Of a stretch of DNA of 64,000 bases, positions 32,271-43,106 are shown in pieces. Source of the DNA: Heliopora coerulea (lineage: Eukaryota > Cnidaria > Anthozoa > Scleralcyonacea > Helioporidae); the NCBI GenBank assembly GCA_030142905.1, contig JASJOG010000029.1, forward strand, positions 403,501 through 467,500, in the 5' to 3' direction. The stretch's first letter is position 1. Each line of letters opens with the position of its first letter. Both the position numbers and the translations under genes were made by a program. Under the pieces are notes generated by a model, which worked only from the letters and a program-made list of their open reading frames with translations, did no database searches and was not told the origin of the DNA.

Positions 32271-33510
32271 GGAAGTAAATTTTACGGCGGAAATTGGTTC
32301 GGACGGCCGAGTATTGACTTATATTGACTTCGGCAATGTCAGATTATCATGAAAAGTTTCTGTTTAGGAGAAACAGCATTTGAGTCAAAATATAGTAGGG
32401 TTAATTTGTCCTATAGTATACATTTATTTTTAAGGATTTAATGATATGTTGTAACATTTTTGACCATTAGGACCCCTGCTCTACTATTCAAAATTAGGAC
32501 CCCTACCCCTACTATTCAAAATCCTTATCTGCAAGTCCTTATCTAACATGTGTTGCCAGTCAAATTATATGTCTTGCAGGAAGCTATCTTGCCCTAAACA
32601 CCTATTTGGTCCCACGAAGAATTATAAAATATACACCAATAAATATTGAAAAGTTCAGCACAAATTTTGTCCAAACATCAATAATGATTGAAACATTAAC
32701 AGCCTTGGGCTTTTGAGTATGCATACATTCTAACAACAGCATATTTATAAATAGTTATACTTCAGGTCATAGAAAATTTAGACAAGCATATGGTTAACTT
32801 TTGCCTAGGTAGGGGACATCTATATCCTCTTTGATACCCATGACCTCTAGTAGCCTTGATCCTGATATTTAGCTTTGGCAATTAATTTGTCACGAGCAAT
32901 AATCATCAAGAGCTGCACAAATTTGCATAATGATGCTTGAGGAAGTATCTCAAGATTTCATAATTCCCATACGTCCTCAGAATTCTGTTGGCAAACAGTA
33001 ATAATCGCATCCTTAGGCATCCCCAAGTTATTTATCTTAAGTATCATTACAAATATACGAACAAAATTCTGCTATTCAAACAAAACAACCAGCATGGCTA
33101 AGGGCGGATATTTTCGTTTGATGGTAATCGATAACGGCTAATTCCGTCTGTACATTGAGTTGTTTGCTCTCAGATTTTTGGCCTTCTGTTTCCTTTTCTC
33201 GGTATCTGCTTTTATAAATATTTTACAAACTTATTACTTCATTAAAACCCATTTATGATAAAAATAAAACTAAACTTGAATGTCCACTTTGATAAATTCA
33301 TCCATGTTTCCACAAAGCAATACTCGGCCGTCCGAACCAATTTCCGCCGTAAAATTTACTTCAGCCGTGAAACTTACTTCCTCCGTGAAAACTTTTGCCA
33401 TGATGTTTCCACAAACTTTTCCCGGGATACTTACGGGTCTTGTAAAACTTAATGTTTGTGTTGTTTACAAAAGTTTTTGTCGTGATACTTGTGGGCCACC
33501 GTACAAGTTG
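32130..33510. repeat. Inverted repeat arms (about 200 bp) around a 980-bp spacer
   Basis: Left arm 32130-32325 is complementary, with mismatches, to right arm about 33312-33510. The arms contain short internal repeats (GGAAGTAAATT, then CGGCGGAAATTGG). They sit between the divergent PLE-C endonuclease (minus) and N-terminal region (plus), so they act as the head-to-head 5' region. The spacer (32330-33310) shows no recognised feature. Confidence 0.75.
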
Positions 33511-34335
33511 GGTATTTCCTTTTTTAAGAAATGCAAGAAACATCGAGTAATCCCACAGTTCCTGAACTTGAAAGTAAACTAACTATGGCTTAAGAAACTT
33601 ACTTACTTACCACCATTGTCAACGGAAGCTTCTGGATGAAGAAATTTTTAACAAACAATGCCGTATTCGTGAGCTCTATTCACAATCAACATCTGTCCAC
33701 GCTTCTCACTTCTCAATGTTTGAATATCTGATGAAACACTTCTTCTAGTGTATGATATATTACAAGAAAAAATCTTACTTGCCAAAGGTCTGAATAAGCT
33801 AAATTTCTCAGAATTTCTAATTCCATTTGAGCTTCTTCACTGATAAATCTTGAATGATCTTATTCCTGGTAGATCTGGTTATGATAAGGACTTCGTTAAG
33901 ACAAAACTTAAAAAGAGAGCGTTGTCGAGTTGTCACAGCTATATTCGCCACCACTATTCATATTCTCTGACGAAGAGTTCCAAACTTTAAAACGCCTCAA
34001 ACAAGACAAAACTATTTCTATAATTAAAATGGACAAGGAAAATGGAACTTTGATTATTGACAGAATTATTTCCAAAGAATCAACAACATCCTGGAAGATT
34101 TAACGAAGTTCTCACCTATTAATGCCGATCTGCTGAAGATTACCATTAAACGTGAAAACCCAGTAAAAACTTTTCTGCGTGAACTTATGAAAGCTAATGT
34201 TATTGCCGATGAAACATTCAGAAATTTAGCTCCTACCAGTTCTTGATTCGGGATCCTCTACGGACTGTATAAGGTACATAAGTCAAACATTCCTATCATA
34301 TATTCTACAGGTAGTCACTCTTATAATCCCCTCGC
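33511..34335 (+). pseudogene. PLE-C N-terminal and reverse transcriptase start
   Basis: Shifted plus-strand frames give FFKKCKKHRVIPQFLNLKV (about 33517), a HHCQRKLLDEEIFNKQ-like segment (about 33605), MDKENGTLIIDR..YFQRINNILEDLTKF (about 34030) and FLRELMKANVIADE..FRN..FGILYGLYKVHKSNIP (about 34170-34300). These are collinear with 42751-42344 of PLE-A. The element stops abruptly near 34335 before the catalytic core. Confidence 0.7.
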
Positions 34336-34700
34336 CCACTGCACGAAGTGTGGTGCGATGGCGAAGATTCCTAATCTCGACTTGCGTGAAGTCTATTTAC
34401 ATGCGCGGTGACAAGGGCAAAAAGTTCTATGTTTATTTGTTTATAGGTATGTATCCACGGATTGCCCATCACTCACGTATGCCGTGTGCAAACTTGGGGA
34501 CTTGTATGTTGTTGACGAAGCGAGAGGTCTAATTGTGAAGGATATTGTTCTCGTTCTTTTTTCACTTTTATGGACCTCTGCAAAGTTGTTTACATCATCT
34601 GAACACTGAAATCATTAAATGATTGAACACCATCTCGCGAAATGGCTTTCTTTAAAAAGCATCGGAGTTTTTGACTGGTTTAAGTTTCTGAGGCTGTCTA
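34336..34700. other. Unassigned short gap
   Basis: No recognised feature. It separates the truncated PLE-C from the ORF1-like pseudogene. Confidence 0.3.
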
Positions 34701-34713
34701 AAACTACACATGA

Positions 34714-36507
34714 GTGAACACGACTGAACACAAGTGGAACACGAGTGAATGTGAACCAAGGTCAAGTATGGTGAGCAGACGTGTTTCTTTGAGCTCTGCC
34801 AAATCAATGTCAGATGAAAGCCTTAATAAGGCTGTAATACCAGTAGTCTGTCCTCTTTTGGAGAAACTGTCCTGTAATGAAGGACAATTTAAATGGACTC
34901 GTGATTCGACTCTTTGAAGAAGTTCTTCCACGAAAGTCTTGAATGTCATGGCAAATGGCGCTCATCAAGTGACGGTTCGAAGCAAATCAAATGTAATAGC
35001 TTGGAATTTGTAGCAACGTGGTATTACAAAAAGGAAAAGTCCCAAATTTTTTTAAGGTGAGAACGGGCAGAGTATCCTAGAGGAACTAATTAACTATGTT
35101 GAGAATAGAGAGAAATGAAAAGCCGATGAGACTAATTAAGAAACCATATTACATGACCTGTCTGCTTTATTAGCATGGCCGTCCAAACCATATTATGACT
35201 ACACACCAAAGTATCCCGAATCAGGAAACATTGGCATGCGAGTCAATAAGGAGACAAGTGTAAGTTCTACTTTTGTTAATCAGTATAGTTGCTCTTGCCG
35301 AGGATATGTTGCCGGACTGGAAGGAGTAAAACAGGACATAGCAATATTGCAAAAACAATTCGAAATTTACCATTCAAGAATACTGACTCTGAAAAACAAC
35401 GTTTGGGGCAGGATCTAATTAACACAAAAGCACGTTGCAGGATTTTAGATCGGGAACTTTCAAAGATTGTCAAAGAACGAGACCCTGAAGTTAACGAACT
35501 TGAAGAATTCATGAAATCTCTCGAACATAAAGCAACTAAGGCAGACGAAGAACTTGACTCATTAAGATTTGCATATGAACTAATCTCAGGTAATAAACAG
35601 GATATAAGCCCTACGTTTCGAAAAAAAGGAGAACAAAAAGATCCAACAAAATGGAATACACCCAAAAGCCAATTGAAAGAAACCTCAGCGTTTGAACATG
35701 CAGATATTGGCTATCAAGATGGCCCAACTGGGGATAAATCAAGTAATAATATTTCTAATGCTGCTAATAATGACATATTTGTGGAAGTTGATCGTCCAGG
35801 TTAGTGTAGTCTTGAGAAAGACTGTTGGTGGAAGTCACTTCAACCAACAGTCTTTCTCAAGACCACACTAACCTGGACGATCAATTTCCATAAATATGTC
35901 ACGATTCTCCAAGGTTCAAACCATTTACATGCTGCTAATAATACCACCAACATAGTGAATGATTTTGATAAAGACATAACTAATGTTTCACCAAATCAAA
36001 TTGATGAAATTATCAATACAATATGTCAAGGAAATACAGTAGAAAAACAAATGTTTTATTATAGACGTAAACATCATCATTTTTATCCACAACAGCGACA
36101 ACACAACTGGTTCGCTCACAGAGACTTATCAGCAGTGCAAATAGCACCGAAAAACCCCAAACACTGGAAGACAGAGAGTGTACCGTCAGGAATTTTCCAG
36201 AGGAAAAATGTTCAGAGGACCACCTAAAGGATGAGGCCAGCACAGGTATATCAACAACTTTCCTAAGTGTCATCTTTCTATTACTATTTTTAACAACGCC
36301 ATGCATCATCAGCCACAACAGCTTAGAAAACTCTTTAGCAGTGTACCCAATTACAATGTGAAAGTGTCGTACTTTCAACCACAAGCGGTCAGAACAAGTA
36401 ACCAGCAGATGTATGAGAAAGAATTTTTTCAGGAGCGTTTCATGTGCAGACGGACCAACAGTTGGTTTAATTACCTAGAACATGTTCGCCATACAACGCG
36501 ATCTTAA
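34714..36507 (+). pseudogene. Coiled-coil ORF1-like pseudogene of a retroelement
   Basis: Plus-strand pieces in shifted frames are collinear. A Ser-rich N-terminal part (34714-34917) leads into an FFHESLECHGKW-type segment. Then come 35236-35418 and 35289-35804, rich in Lys/Glu heptads (KARCRILDRELSKIVKERDPE, a probable coiled coil). Then comes 35955-36227, a basic, Gln/His-rich part. It resembles ORF1-type proteins that I recall from cnidarian LINEs, but this was not checked. It is broken by a frameshift near 35400 and by the 157-bp insertion at 35772-35928. Beyond 36227 the frame is lost, apart from a hydrophobic stretch near 36260. Confidence 0.5.
35772..35928. mobile_element. 157-bp palindromic insertion with 14-bp target duplication
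   Basis: Flanked by atgctgctaataat on both sides (35758-35771 and 35929-35942). Inside, 59-bp arms (35771-35829 and 35843-35901) are complementary with a few mismatches around a 13-base loop. The right half matches the PLE 3' fragment at 9696-9780. The coding frame on the left of the insertion continues on the right of it. Confidence 0.85.
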
Positions 36508-36549
36508 ACAAGTTCGAAGCTATAGAAACAACCTTAACTAACGACAATA

Positions 36550-36780
36550 ATCGTATTCCTGTAAGGATAACCATGCGCCATTCTTTGACCATAAGAAAAG
36601 AGTCTAAACACAGAATACGGAACGCTTCGTCTGACTGCCATTGACTGCTGGTGTGATTAATCATGATAAAAAAGTTTCACAGCTCCCTCGTTTTCCTCTA
36701 TTTGATGCACGGTACACTCACCAAGTACTTTATTCGAGCGCACTCCTTCCAACTGTATTCCTTCAATATTTAAAGCAGGT
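36550..36780. other. Unassigned sequence upstream of the RHN/PD protein
   Basis: No frame of the following protein extends with confidence above about 36785. A minus-strand frame (36657-36872) overlaps it and is probably a shadow. Confidence 0.3.
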
Positions 36781-36785
36781 GGAGA

Positions 36786-37593
36786 GTCTTGTTGTCGGGA
36801 AAAGCAGATAATAATCTCTTCCTCCTGGCTCACTGTTCTCCCATTGAAAGAATATGGCTTTGATTTGAACAAGAGTGAGTTCCGTAATGCTTTGTGCCTA
36901 CGATATGGCTGGCAGTTAAAGAATCTTGCTCAGCACTGCGTTTGCGGCGTTAATTTCTCAACAGATCATGCCATGATTTGCTCACATGGTGGTATGACTA
37001 TTCTTCGCCATAATGAGATTCTTGACATTACCGCTGATTGGCTGAATGAGGTGTGTAACGAAACAGAGAAGGAACCGCAATTACAGCCTATTACCGGTGA
37101 AAGTATTCAACCGCAGTCAGCAAACCGGCAAGAAGAACCCAGACCAGATATAAAGGTTAAAGGCTTCTGGTGTCGCCAAAAAAGTCCACTTTTTGACATA
37201 AGGGTATTTCATCCCAATGCGCCCAGCTATCGCAACACCAGCATTAGGTCTTTGTACAGAAGTCAGGAAAACATTAAAAAAAGGGAATACGGTGATAGAA
37301 TACGAGAAATAGAGCATGGGACTTTTACACCTTTGATTTTCTCTACAAGTGGTGGTCTCAGCAAAGAAACAACGGTTGCATATAAGAGGATGGCAGGGCT
37401 GCTAGCAATCAAGAGGAAATGTGAATATGCCGCCACCTTAGCGTGGATGAGATGCCGCCTCTCCTTTGCTCTACTAAGATCAGCCATTGCATGTATGAGA
37501 GGTACAAGAAAATCCCTCAATCAAGTGAAAAACAAGAATTTAGAACTTGGTCTGTCAGAAAGCCAGCTACGTCGACAACGACTTTATTGTTAA
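36786..37593 (+). pseudogene. C-terminal fragment of a multicopy retroelement-associated protein
   Basis: The open frame enters with SSSWLTVLPLKEYGFDLNK and runs about 260 codons to a TAA at 37591-37593. It has a HCVCG...FSTDHAMICSHGG cysteine/histidine cluster, then RHNEILDITADWL, RPDIKVKGFW, FDIRVFHPN and REIEHGTFTPLIFSTSGG. The order Cys/His cluster, RHN, PD, D-x-x-V is reminiscent of the zinc-knuckle plus restriction-like endonuclease tail of R2-like retroelements; that link is inference. I recall the family as repeated many times in cnidarian genomes, with a reverse transcriptase upstream that is absent here. There is no ATG at the start, so this is a 5'-truncated copy, but the remaining frame is intact. 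An AATAAA-like signal lies at 37737. Confidence 0.6.
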
Positions 37594-37760
37594 TTGTACC
37601 GAACAACTTAACATTTGTTTTTTAATCAAACAATTGTGTTGTAGACTCTTAATTATTAACTTTTGACTAGCTCACAACTCAATTATTTTAGAAACTTTAC
37701 ACAATATGTATATTTTTATTATTTTACAAAGGATTATAATAAAATTGTTCGCCCACATTA

Positions 37761-37800
<40 letters not shown>
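37761..37800. repeat. (TTA)n microsatellite at LINE 3' end
   Basis: About 13 clean trinucleotides. On the minus strand this is (AAT)n, the kind of tail found at the 3' end of CR1/L2-like LINEs. Confidence 0.9.
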
Positions 37801-37948
37801 TAATGTTATTTAAACAAGGTAGCCTTTCAGATAGTCTGCTTTTCAAATGGCCGTGTAAAATTTCTACTTATAAACGTTAAGCTAATATATTACATACCTG
37901 TATTTCAAACTATATATAGCTATTTACAAAATAAAATAAGTGGACTAT

Positions 37949-38395
37949 TCACTGGTTGGCTAACAGATTTTTGAATGTTTTCAAAGTCTTTGTATTAATA
38001 TTGTTTACTATATGTTCATCTAACCTGTTCCAACACACAGCTCCTCTATAGGAAAAACTTCTCTTTAGGAAATTAGTTTTGGGCTTATTTAATATAACAT
38101 TGGTGTTATTACTTCGTAAGTTATTATAATGGTTATCACATGTGTCGAACAATCGTGACAAACAGTTTGGTGCTAAACCATTAAGTATTTTGTACATCAT
38201 TATCGATTCACGCTAATTCAAAGTGTTGATGACGGGAGACCATTTTAAATTATTAAAGATTTCGACTGGCCGAATTTCATATGTAGATCTAGTAATAATC
38301 CTAGCTGCGCGCTTCTGCAGTTTAAACAGTTTATCTATATTAGAATTGTTACCATCATGCCATACAGTAGAACAATAGTTGAAATGGGACAACAC
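37949..38395 (-). pseudogene. LINE ORF2 C-terminal region
   Basis: Two frames carry LSHFNYCSTVWHDGN...LFKLQKRAARIITRSTYE and MMYKILNGLAP...RSFSYRGAVCWNRLDEHI, the standard post-RT region of CR1/L2/Jockey-type LINEs. A frame break lies at about 38205. Its end at 37949 gives the ORF2 stop. Confidence 0.8.
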
Positions 38396-38564
38396 CAGTG
38401 CATTATCCTATTTCAACTGTTCATCCATGATTACACCTAACACCTTTTTATTTGTACTCGTTTGATAGTCTCCCAAGTCGTTAAGACAGGATCATTATCT
38501 GAGAATGCTTGTAATCTTTGTCGTGATCCGATAATCATGTACTCAGTCGTTTCTTTATTCAAAG

Positions 38565-39422
38565 TTAATTTGTTTGACAACAACCATTTATGGCCATTTT
38601 CAAGATCTGAGTTAAGTTTTTCTTCGATTTGTAAATAATTGCTTCCCTCGCACGATTAGTTAGTATCATTGGCGAATAAGGCTTCATTTTTTTTTTAAGA
38701 CAGTTTGGCAAATCATTCATACATAGTAAAGACAGTAGCGGTCCAAGGTTAGACCCTTGCGGTACACCGCAGCTTACAGTCTTCGTTTCCGTCATCGCTT
38801 GATTTACTTTGCAAATTTGCTTACGGTTGTGAATGTATGACTGAAACCACCGGAGAGCAGTCCAATGCACACCATACATTTTGAGTTTGAATATAAGTAT
38901 GTTATGGTCAACGGTGTCGAACGCCTTTTTTAAATCAAGAAATAGAACACTGTTGACAAGACCATTATCCATGTTGACTAGCCACTGGTTTGTGGAATGA
39001 AGAAGTGCGGTCTCTGTCGAGTGTTTTTTCCGAAAGCCTGATTGCTGAGATATAATGATTTCGTTAGTTTCTAGGAAAGAGGATAATTGATTATAAACGA
39101 CTTTTTCAATAAGTTGTGCAACTATGGAAAAAACAGATACGGGTCGATAATTTCCGCAATCAGATCTAGATCCAGCTTTGTGAACAGGTGAGACACAAGC
39201 TACTTTCAAACCTTCAGGGAAAATCCCTGTTTCTAACTATAAATTGAAAATATAAAACAAAGACTCAATTATCGAGTCGCCTGCTTCTTTTAGTAATTTT
39301 GCTGAAATCTTATCAGCTCCAGGTGACTTGCTAGTTTTTATTAGGTTCAATGCACTTTTCAAATCCTCTTGGGTTATTGTTCTAAAGTGAAATAAGTTTT
39401 GTGTCGAGGTCATATAGATCAA
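38565..39422 (-). pseudogene. LINE ORF2 reverse transcriptase
   Basis: The frames give SALNLIKTSKSPGADKIS, VSPVHKAGSRSDCGNYRPVSV, QQSGFRKKHSTETALL, LFLDLKKAFDTVDHNIL (motif A) and CGVPQGSNLGPLLSLL (motif B). In a shifted frame around 38670, motif C reads FANDT where FADDT is expected, so a catalytic Asp is Asn. With the frame breaks near 39220 and 38690 the enzyme is dead. Confidence 0.85.
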
Positions 39423-39954
39423 GGGATCGAAACCACTACTTGGTATGTTGTTCGCTAGATTGGGACCAATATCGGAGAAGTATTGATTAAAAGTTTCAGC
39501 GACGTTTTTGTCGGCGGTTATACAGTTTCCGTCTACTTGTAGATTATTAATCGTAGTGGTTTTAGATTGTCGATTTGATATTTCATTAATAATTTTTCAG
39601 CTTTCCTTGCTGTTCTTCGCATTAAGTAATTTTGAGTTGTAATAATTAGACTTGGTTGTTTTTATCAAACGATTTACATAATTTCTGCATTTTTTATAAG
39701 CTTCGTTGTAGACAGAAGATCCTAGTTTAACTGCCTTTTTGTTTTAGGTAATCTCTATGATAACTTAGCTTCTTAATATCTCGGGTAAGCCAAGGCTTGT
39801 ATTCGCTTCTGACTTTGCGGTGTCCAATTGGAGCATTTTTGTCAGAGACTTTCAAAAATTCTCTTTTCCAAATTTCCCAAATTTTCCGTTAATTGAAATG
39901 AAGGCATGCCTTAGATATTCCTGAAACCTAGTCCTATTGAAATGTTTAAATTGT

Positions 39955-40695
39955 CTAGATTCGGCAAATTAGAAAAGTTGACAAAGCCTTCTCTTTAGGA
40001 ATAGTAACTTTCCTACATACGTAGACCAAATTGTGATCACTGATCCCAAGATCAATAACCCCAGCGTCTATAATTTTGTTGTTGTTATTTCGCGAGAAAA
40101 TTACATCTATAAGGGTTGCCGAGGTTAATGTTACCCTAGTAGGACTTATGATATGTCGCTGGAGCTGGTAAATATCCATGAGATCCTGTATTTTATTTAG
40201 TGATATGTTATTTTCGGATTGTAAGAAATTGCAATTTAGGTCTCCGGTTATTATAAGCTCTTTTCTCTCGTTGTCGGCTTGTTGTAAAAACAATTCAAAA
40301 TCGTGAAATAGTTCAATTTTAGTATCTGGTGGACGATACCAAGTTGCAACGAGGAATGGTTTACTTTTTGATTTTAAAATTTCGATACAGACTGCTTCAA
40401 GATTACTTGGTATTTAATCGTCACGCCTTATGAAATTAACGTTCATCTTTACGTAGATTGCAACTCCTTTTCCGTTTCTATTACAATCTTTTCTTATCAC
40501 TTCGTAGCCAGATATCTCAACCATCTGGCTGTTAATTGAACTATCTAATCTAGATTCATTGATAGTAAGTATGTCCAGAGGTTTGTCCAACATATAGACA
40601 AGTAGTTCACCCAAATGTCTGATCAGACTCGTGATAGTCAGGTATCCTATTTTAAAACCCTTGAGAACTGCGAATGGTAACTTTTGTATAGGCAA
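39955..40695 (-). pseudogene. LINE ORF2 APE-type endonuclease
   Basis: Frames give LDILTINESRLD (catalytic Glu), VIRKDCNRNGKGVAIYVK, then ELIITGDLNCNF (the D-N pair) and LGISDHNLVY (SDH motif). These are the APE endonuclease motifs of LINE ORF2 in order. A break lies between 40414 and 40293. The frames between 39423 and 39954 (linker to RT) have no long open stretch. Confidence 0.8.
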
Positions 40696-40910
40696 GGTTG
40701 GAGAATTACTGCTAGTAATACTTTCTGGTTCAGGAGAATAAGGGGAACTGTGTTGAACAGGAGTATGGAGTAATTTTGCAGTTCAATTTAGATTTTAAAT
40801 AAAATTAATATATGATGTAATTGTGGTAACTTGGTAGTTATAATCGAAGAAGAAATAATAAAGCCCAGCAAAAAGCACGCAAAATGGGCATATTAAAAGT
40901 TTATAATGTA

Positions 40911-40951
40911 ATTCTAACGTTTCGTTGCTACACGCAACGTCCTCAGAGAAT
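40911..40951 (-). ncRNA. Hammerhead-like motif, PLE-A 3' tail
   Basis: On the minus strand: outer ATTCT pairs with AGAAT, core CTGAGGAC, inner GTTGC-gtgta-GCAAC, then GAAAC and GTT. The outer helix differs from families B and 9651 at several pairs but remains fully complementary. Confidence 0.6.
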
Positions 40952-41097
40952 GAATAACTTATATTACAAGGTGATAAATATATAATGGTATGTTACATGA
41001 TATGTATTAACGAGATATTGGTGTAAGAACGGAAGTGGGAAGGACAAAAGGAAACAGCAGACTGAGATGTAGTGGAGAGGTCGGGAAACGAAAGGTC

Positions 41098-42751
41098 TTA
41101 AAATAAAGAAAGTGGAAAAGAGCCCATGTTGGCATTAAGCGATGGATTGAATTTGCGGATAAGTAGACTTTCTCTGACGAGAAGCTCAGAGTTGAAGGAA
41201 GAAGAAGACAAGATGGTGAAGTCATCAGGCGAGACAGGGTGTCCAGTGTCACAATGATGTGACAGGATGCTAGTCGGAGGAGGATTGACTCGTTTTTTGC
41301 CAGTAAGTGCAGAAATGCCCAAGTGCTCTGAGACTTGTGTGTGGAGAAACCGACTCGTCTGGCCGACATACAACGAACTACAACGTTGACACTTAAAACG
41401 GTAAACGACATGAGATCTCAAGGCCCTGGGAATCCTGTCCTTAAAGACAAAAATTTGAGATAATCGGAGAGAAGGACGGAAAACAAAGCGGAGATTAATG
41501 TGAGGGAAAGCACTGGAGCATAACTTCCGAATCTGAGTGCGAATTTGGAGGCTATGTTGACCAGTGTAAGGAAGACAAAAGTAAACGATTTTCTTGGGGG
41601 CGAGGGAAATTTTGGGGGAGGGTGAGAAAATCTTATCAGGAAACCGGCGAGTGCATGTGTCTATGAATGAATTAGGATAACCATTAAGTAAAAGCGTTTT
41701 CTTAAGATTTTGAAGATGCGAGTCAAAAATAAAATAGGAGGAGCAAATACTAAAATAGCGATTAAGAAGGGAAGAGATTAATCCTGTTTTGCAAACAGAA
41801 GGAATAAAACTATTGTAGTTAGTGTACAAGCCAGTAAAAGTGGGTTTCTGAAAAACAGAAGTAGAGAACGAGCCATTGGATCGTGTTATAAGAATATCAA
41901 GGAAAGGTAAATAGTTGTTGACTTCAGTTTCATGAGTGAAATTGATGTTAGGATGTTGACTATTTAAATAACTAAGGAAAGGTGCAATATGATCGGGGAA
42001 GCAAAAAGCAAAAAACAATCATCGACATATCTACGGAAATAAACGGGCTTAAAATGAGTGGGACAGTTAGAGAGCCAAGAGCGTTCATGCCAGGAAAGAA
42101 AAATATCGGCAAAGGTAGGACCCAGGGGAGAACCCATGGCAACGCCATCGGTCTGTTCAAACAAAACACCATTAAAGAAAAAGTGGCAATTCTTAACTGC
42201 AAAGCTTAAAAGTTGGGTGAATTCGGAACGGGTAAAGTTCTGAAAATGACTGGAATTATTAAATAACTTAGAAACAATGATATCGATGGTCTCATCTAAA
42301 GGAATTTTAGTGAAAAGTGATTTTATGTCGAAGCTAACCATAGTTAAAGATCTTGAATAAAAGAGAAAGAATCGCTTACCATATGTGTGCCAACAGAAAT
42401 AGGGCGTAAAAGAGGGACCAGAAACTTTGCCAGACCATAGGAGTGAGTACCGATGGATGAGAGTATAGGTCCAAGGGGGATGCCAAGTTTGTGAACTTTA
42501 GTTAGTCCATACAAAATACCTGGGCGTGAGCCCGATGGAAATAAATTATCGTAAATAATTTCAGATATAGTTCCATTCTTCTTTAACTCGCGTAAAAAGT
42601 TTTTCACTTGATTTTCTTGTCGTATGGAATGTGTAATGGGGTCCACGTCAAGTTTTCTGAATTTGTTCGTATCAGACAAGATGTCATCCATTTTCTTGTA
42701 GTAGTCCGATCTGTCGATGATAACGACACCATTCCCCTTGTCAGGTTTCAT
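41098..42751 (-). pseudogene. PLE-A reverse transcriptase / GIY-YIG endonuclease
   Basis: Three long frames need two corrections, near 42343 and near 42005, to form one protein. Domains in order: MKPDKGNGVVIIDRSDYYKK (RT N-terminal part); FDIKSLFTKIPLDETIDI; GVAMGSPLGPTFADIF (motif B); FRRYVDDCFLLF (catalytic YVDD); FSTSVFQKPTFTGLY and thumb; then CQRC, LYVGQTSRFLH (GIY-YIG), HHCDTGHPVS and SELLVRESLLIRK with the catalytic Glu. Apart from the two frame breaks I see no stop. The element encodes target nicking and reverse transcription in the nucleus. It was probably active fairly recently compared with families B to D here. Confidence 0.9.
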
Positions 42752-42877
42752 GATGAAGATATTTTTATCGTTCTTTAGGCTGTTAATTGTATCGACTTCG
42801 TCTTTCGAAAAAATAAAGTTAGGTCTAGAGTAACTTCTGAAGTTACTCTCAAGTTACTCTCTCAGAAAAACTTTCTT

Positions 42878-42952
42878 AGTCCCTGATGGGAATCGAACCC
42901 GCAACCTTCTGATCGCCGGTGAGATGCTCTAACCATTGAGTTACACAGACTC
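42878..42952 (-). tRNA. tRNA-like unit (SINE head), minus arm
   Basis: Inverted copy of 43031-43106 with a few differences (AACTC in the A box, GGGTTCGATTCCC in the B box). Likely SINE-derived. Confidence 0.55.
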
Positions 42953-43030
42953 AGATGGTGAGCGAAGGTTAAATTTATGTACTACCATCGATACGAACCA
43001 GTACATAAATGTAACCTTCGCTCACCATCT

Positions 43031-43106
43031 GAGTCTGTGTAGCTCAATGGTTAGAGCATCTCACCAGCGATCAGAAGGTTACCGGTTCGATTCCCGTCAG
43101 GGACTC
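43031..43106 (+). tRNA. tRNA-like unit (SINE head), plus arm
   Basis: Contains an A box (TGTAGCTCAATGGTTAGAGC) and a perfect B box (GGTTCGATTCC). The acceptor and anticodon arms pair poorly, and position 33 is C, so a functional tRNA is unlikely. Confidence 0.55.

Larger units (their letters stand above)
40800..42844 (-). mobile_element. Penelope-like element A (near-complete reverse transcriptase and endonuclease)
   Basis: This is the best-preserved PLE of the window. In minus-strand order it holds the RT N-terminal part (42751-42344), RT core (42341-41964), RT end plus GIY-YIG endonuclease (42018-41098) and a 3' tail with a hammerhead-like motif (40911-40951). Its 5' end is cut at 42844 by the SINE foldback, and it sits inside the LINE. 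The exact 3' end is not resolved (40790-40860). Confidence 0.85.

Noticed and set aside
43031..43106. Functional tRNA-Ala-like gene
   Set aside because: Acceptor and anticodon arms pair poorly and the unit sits in a SINE foldback; kept as tRNA-like.
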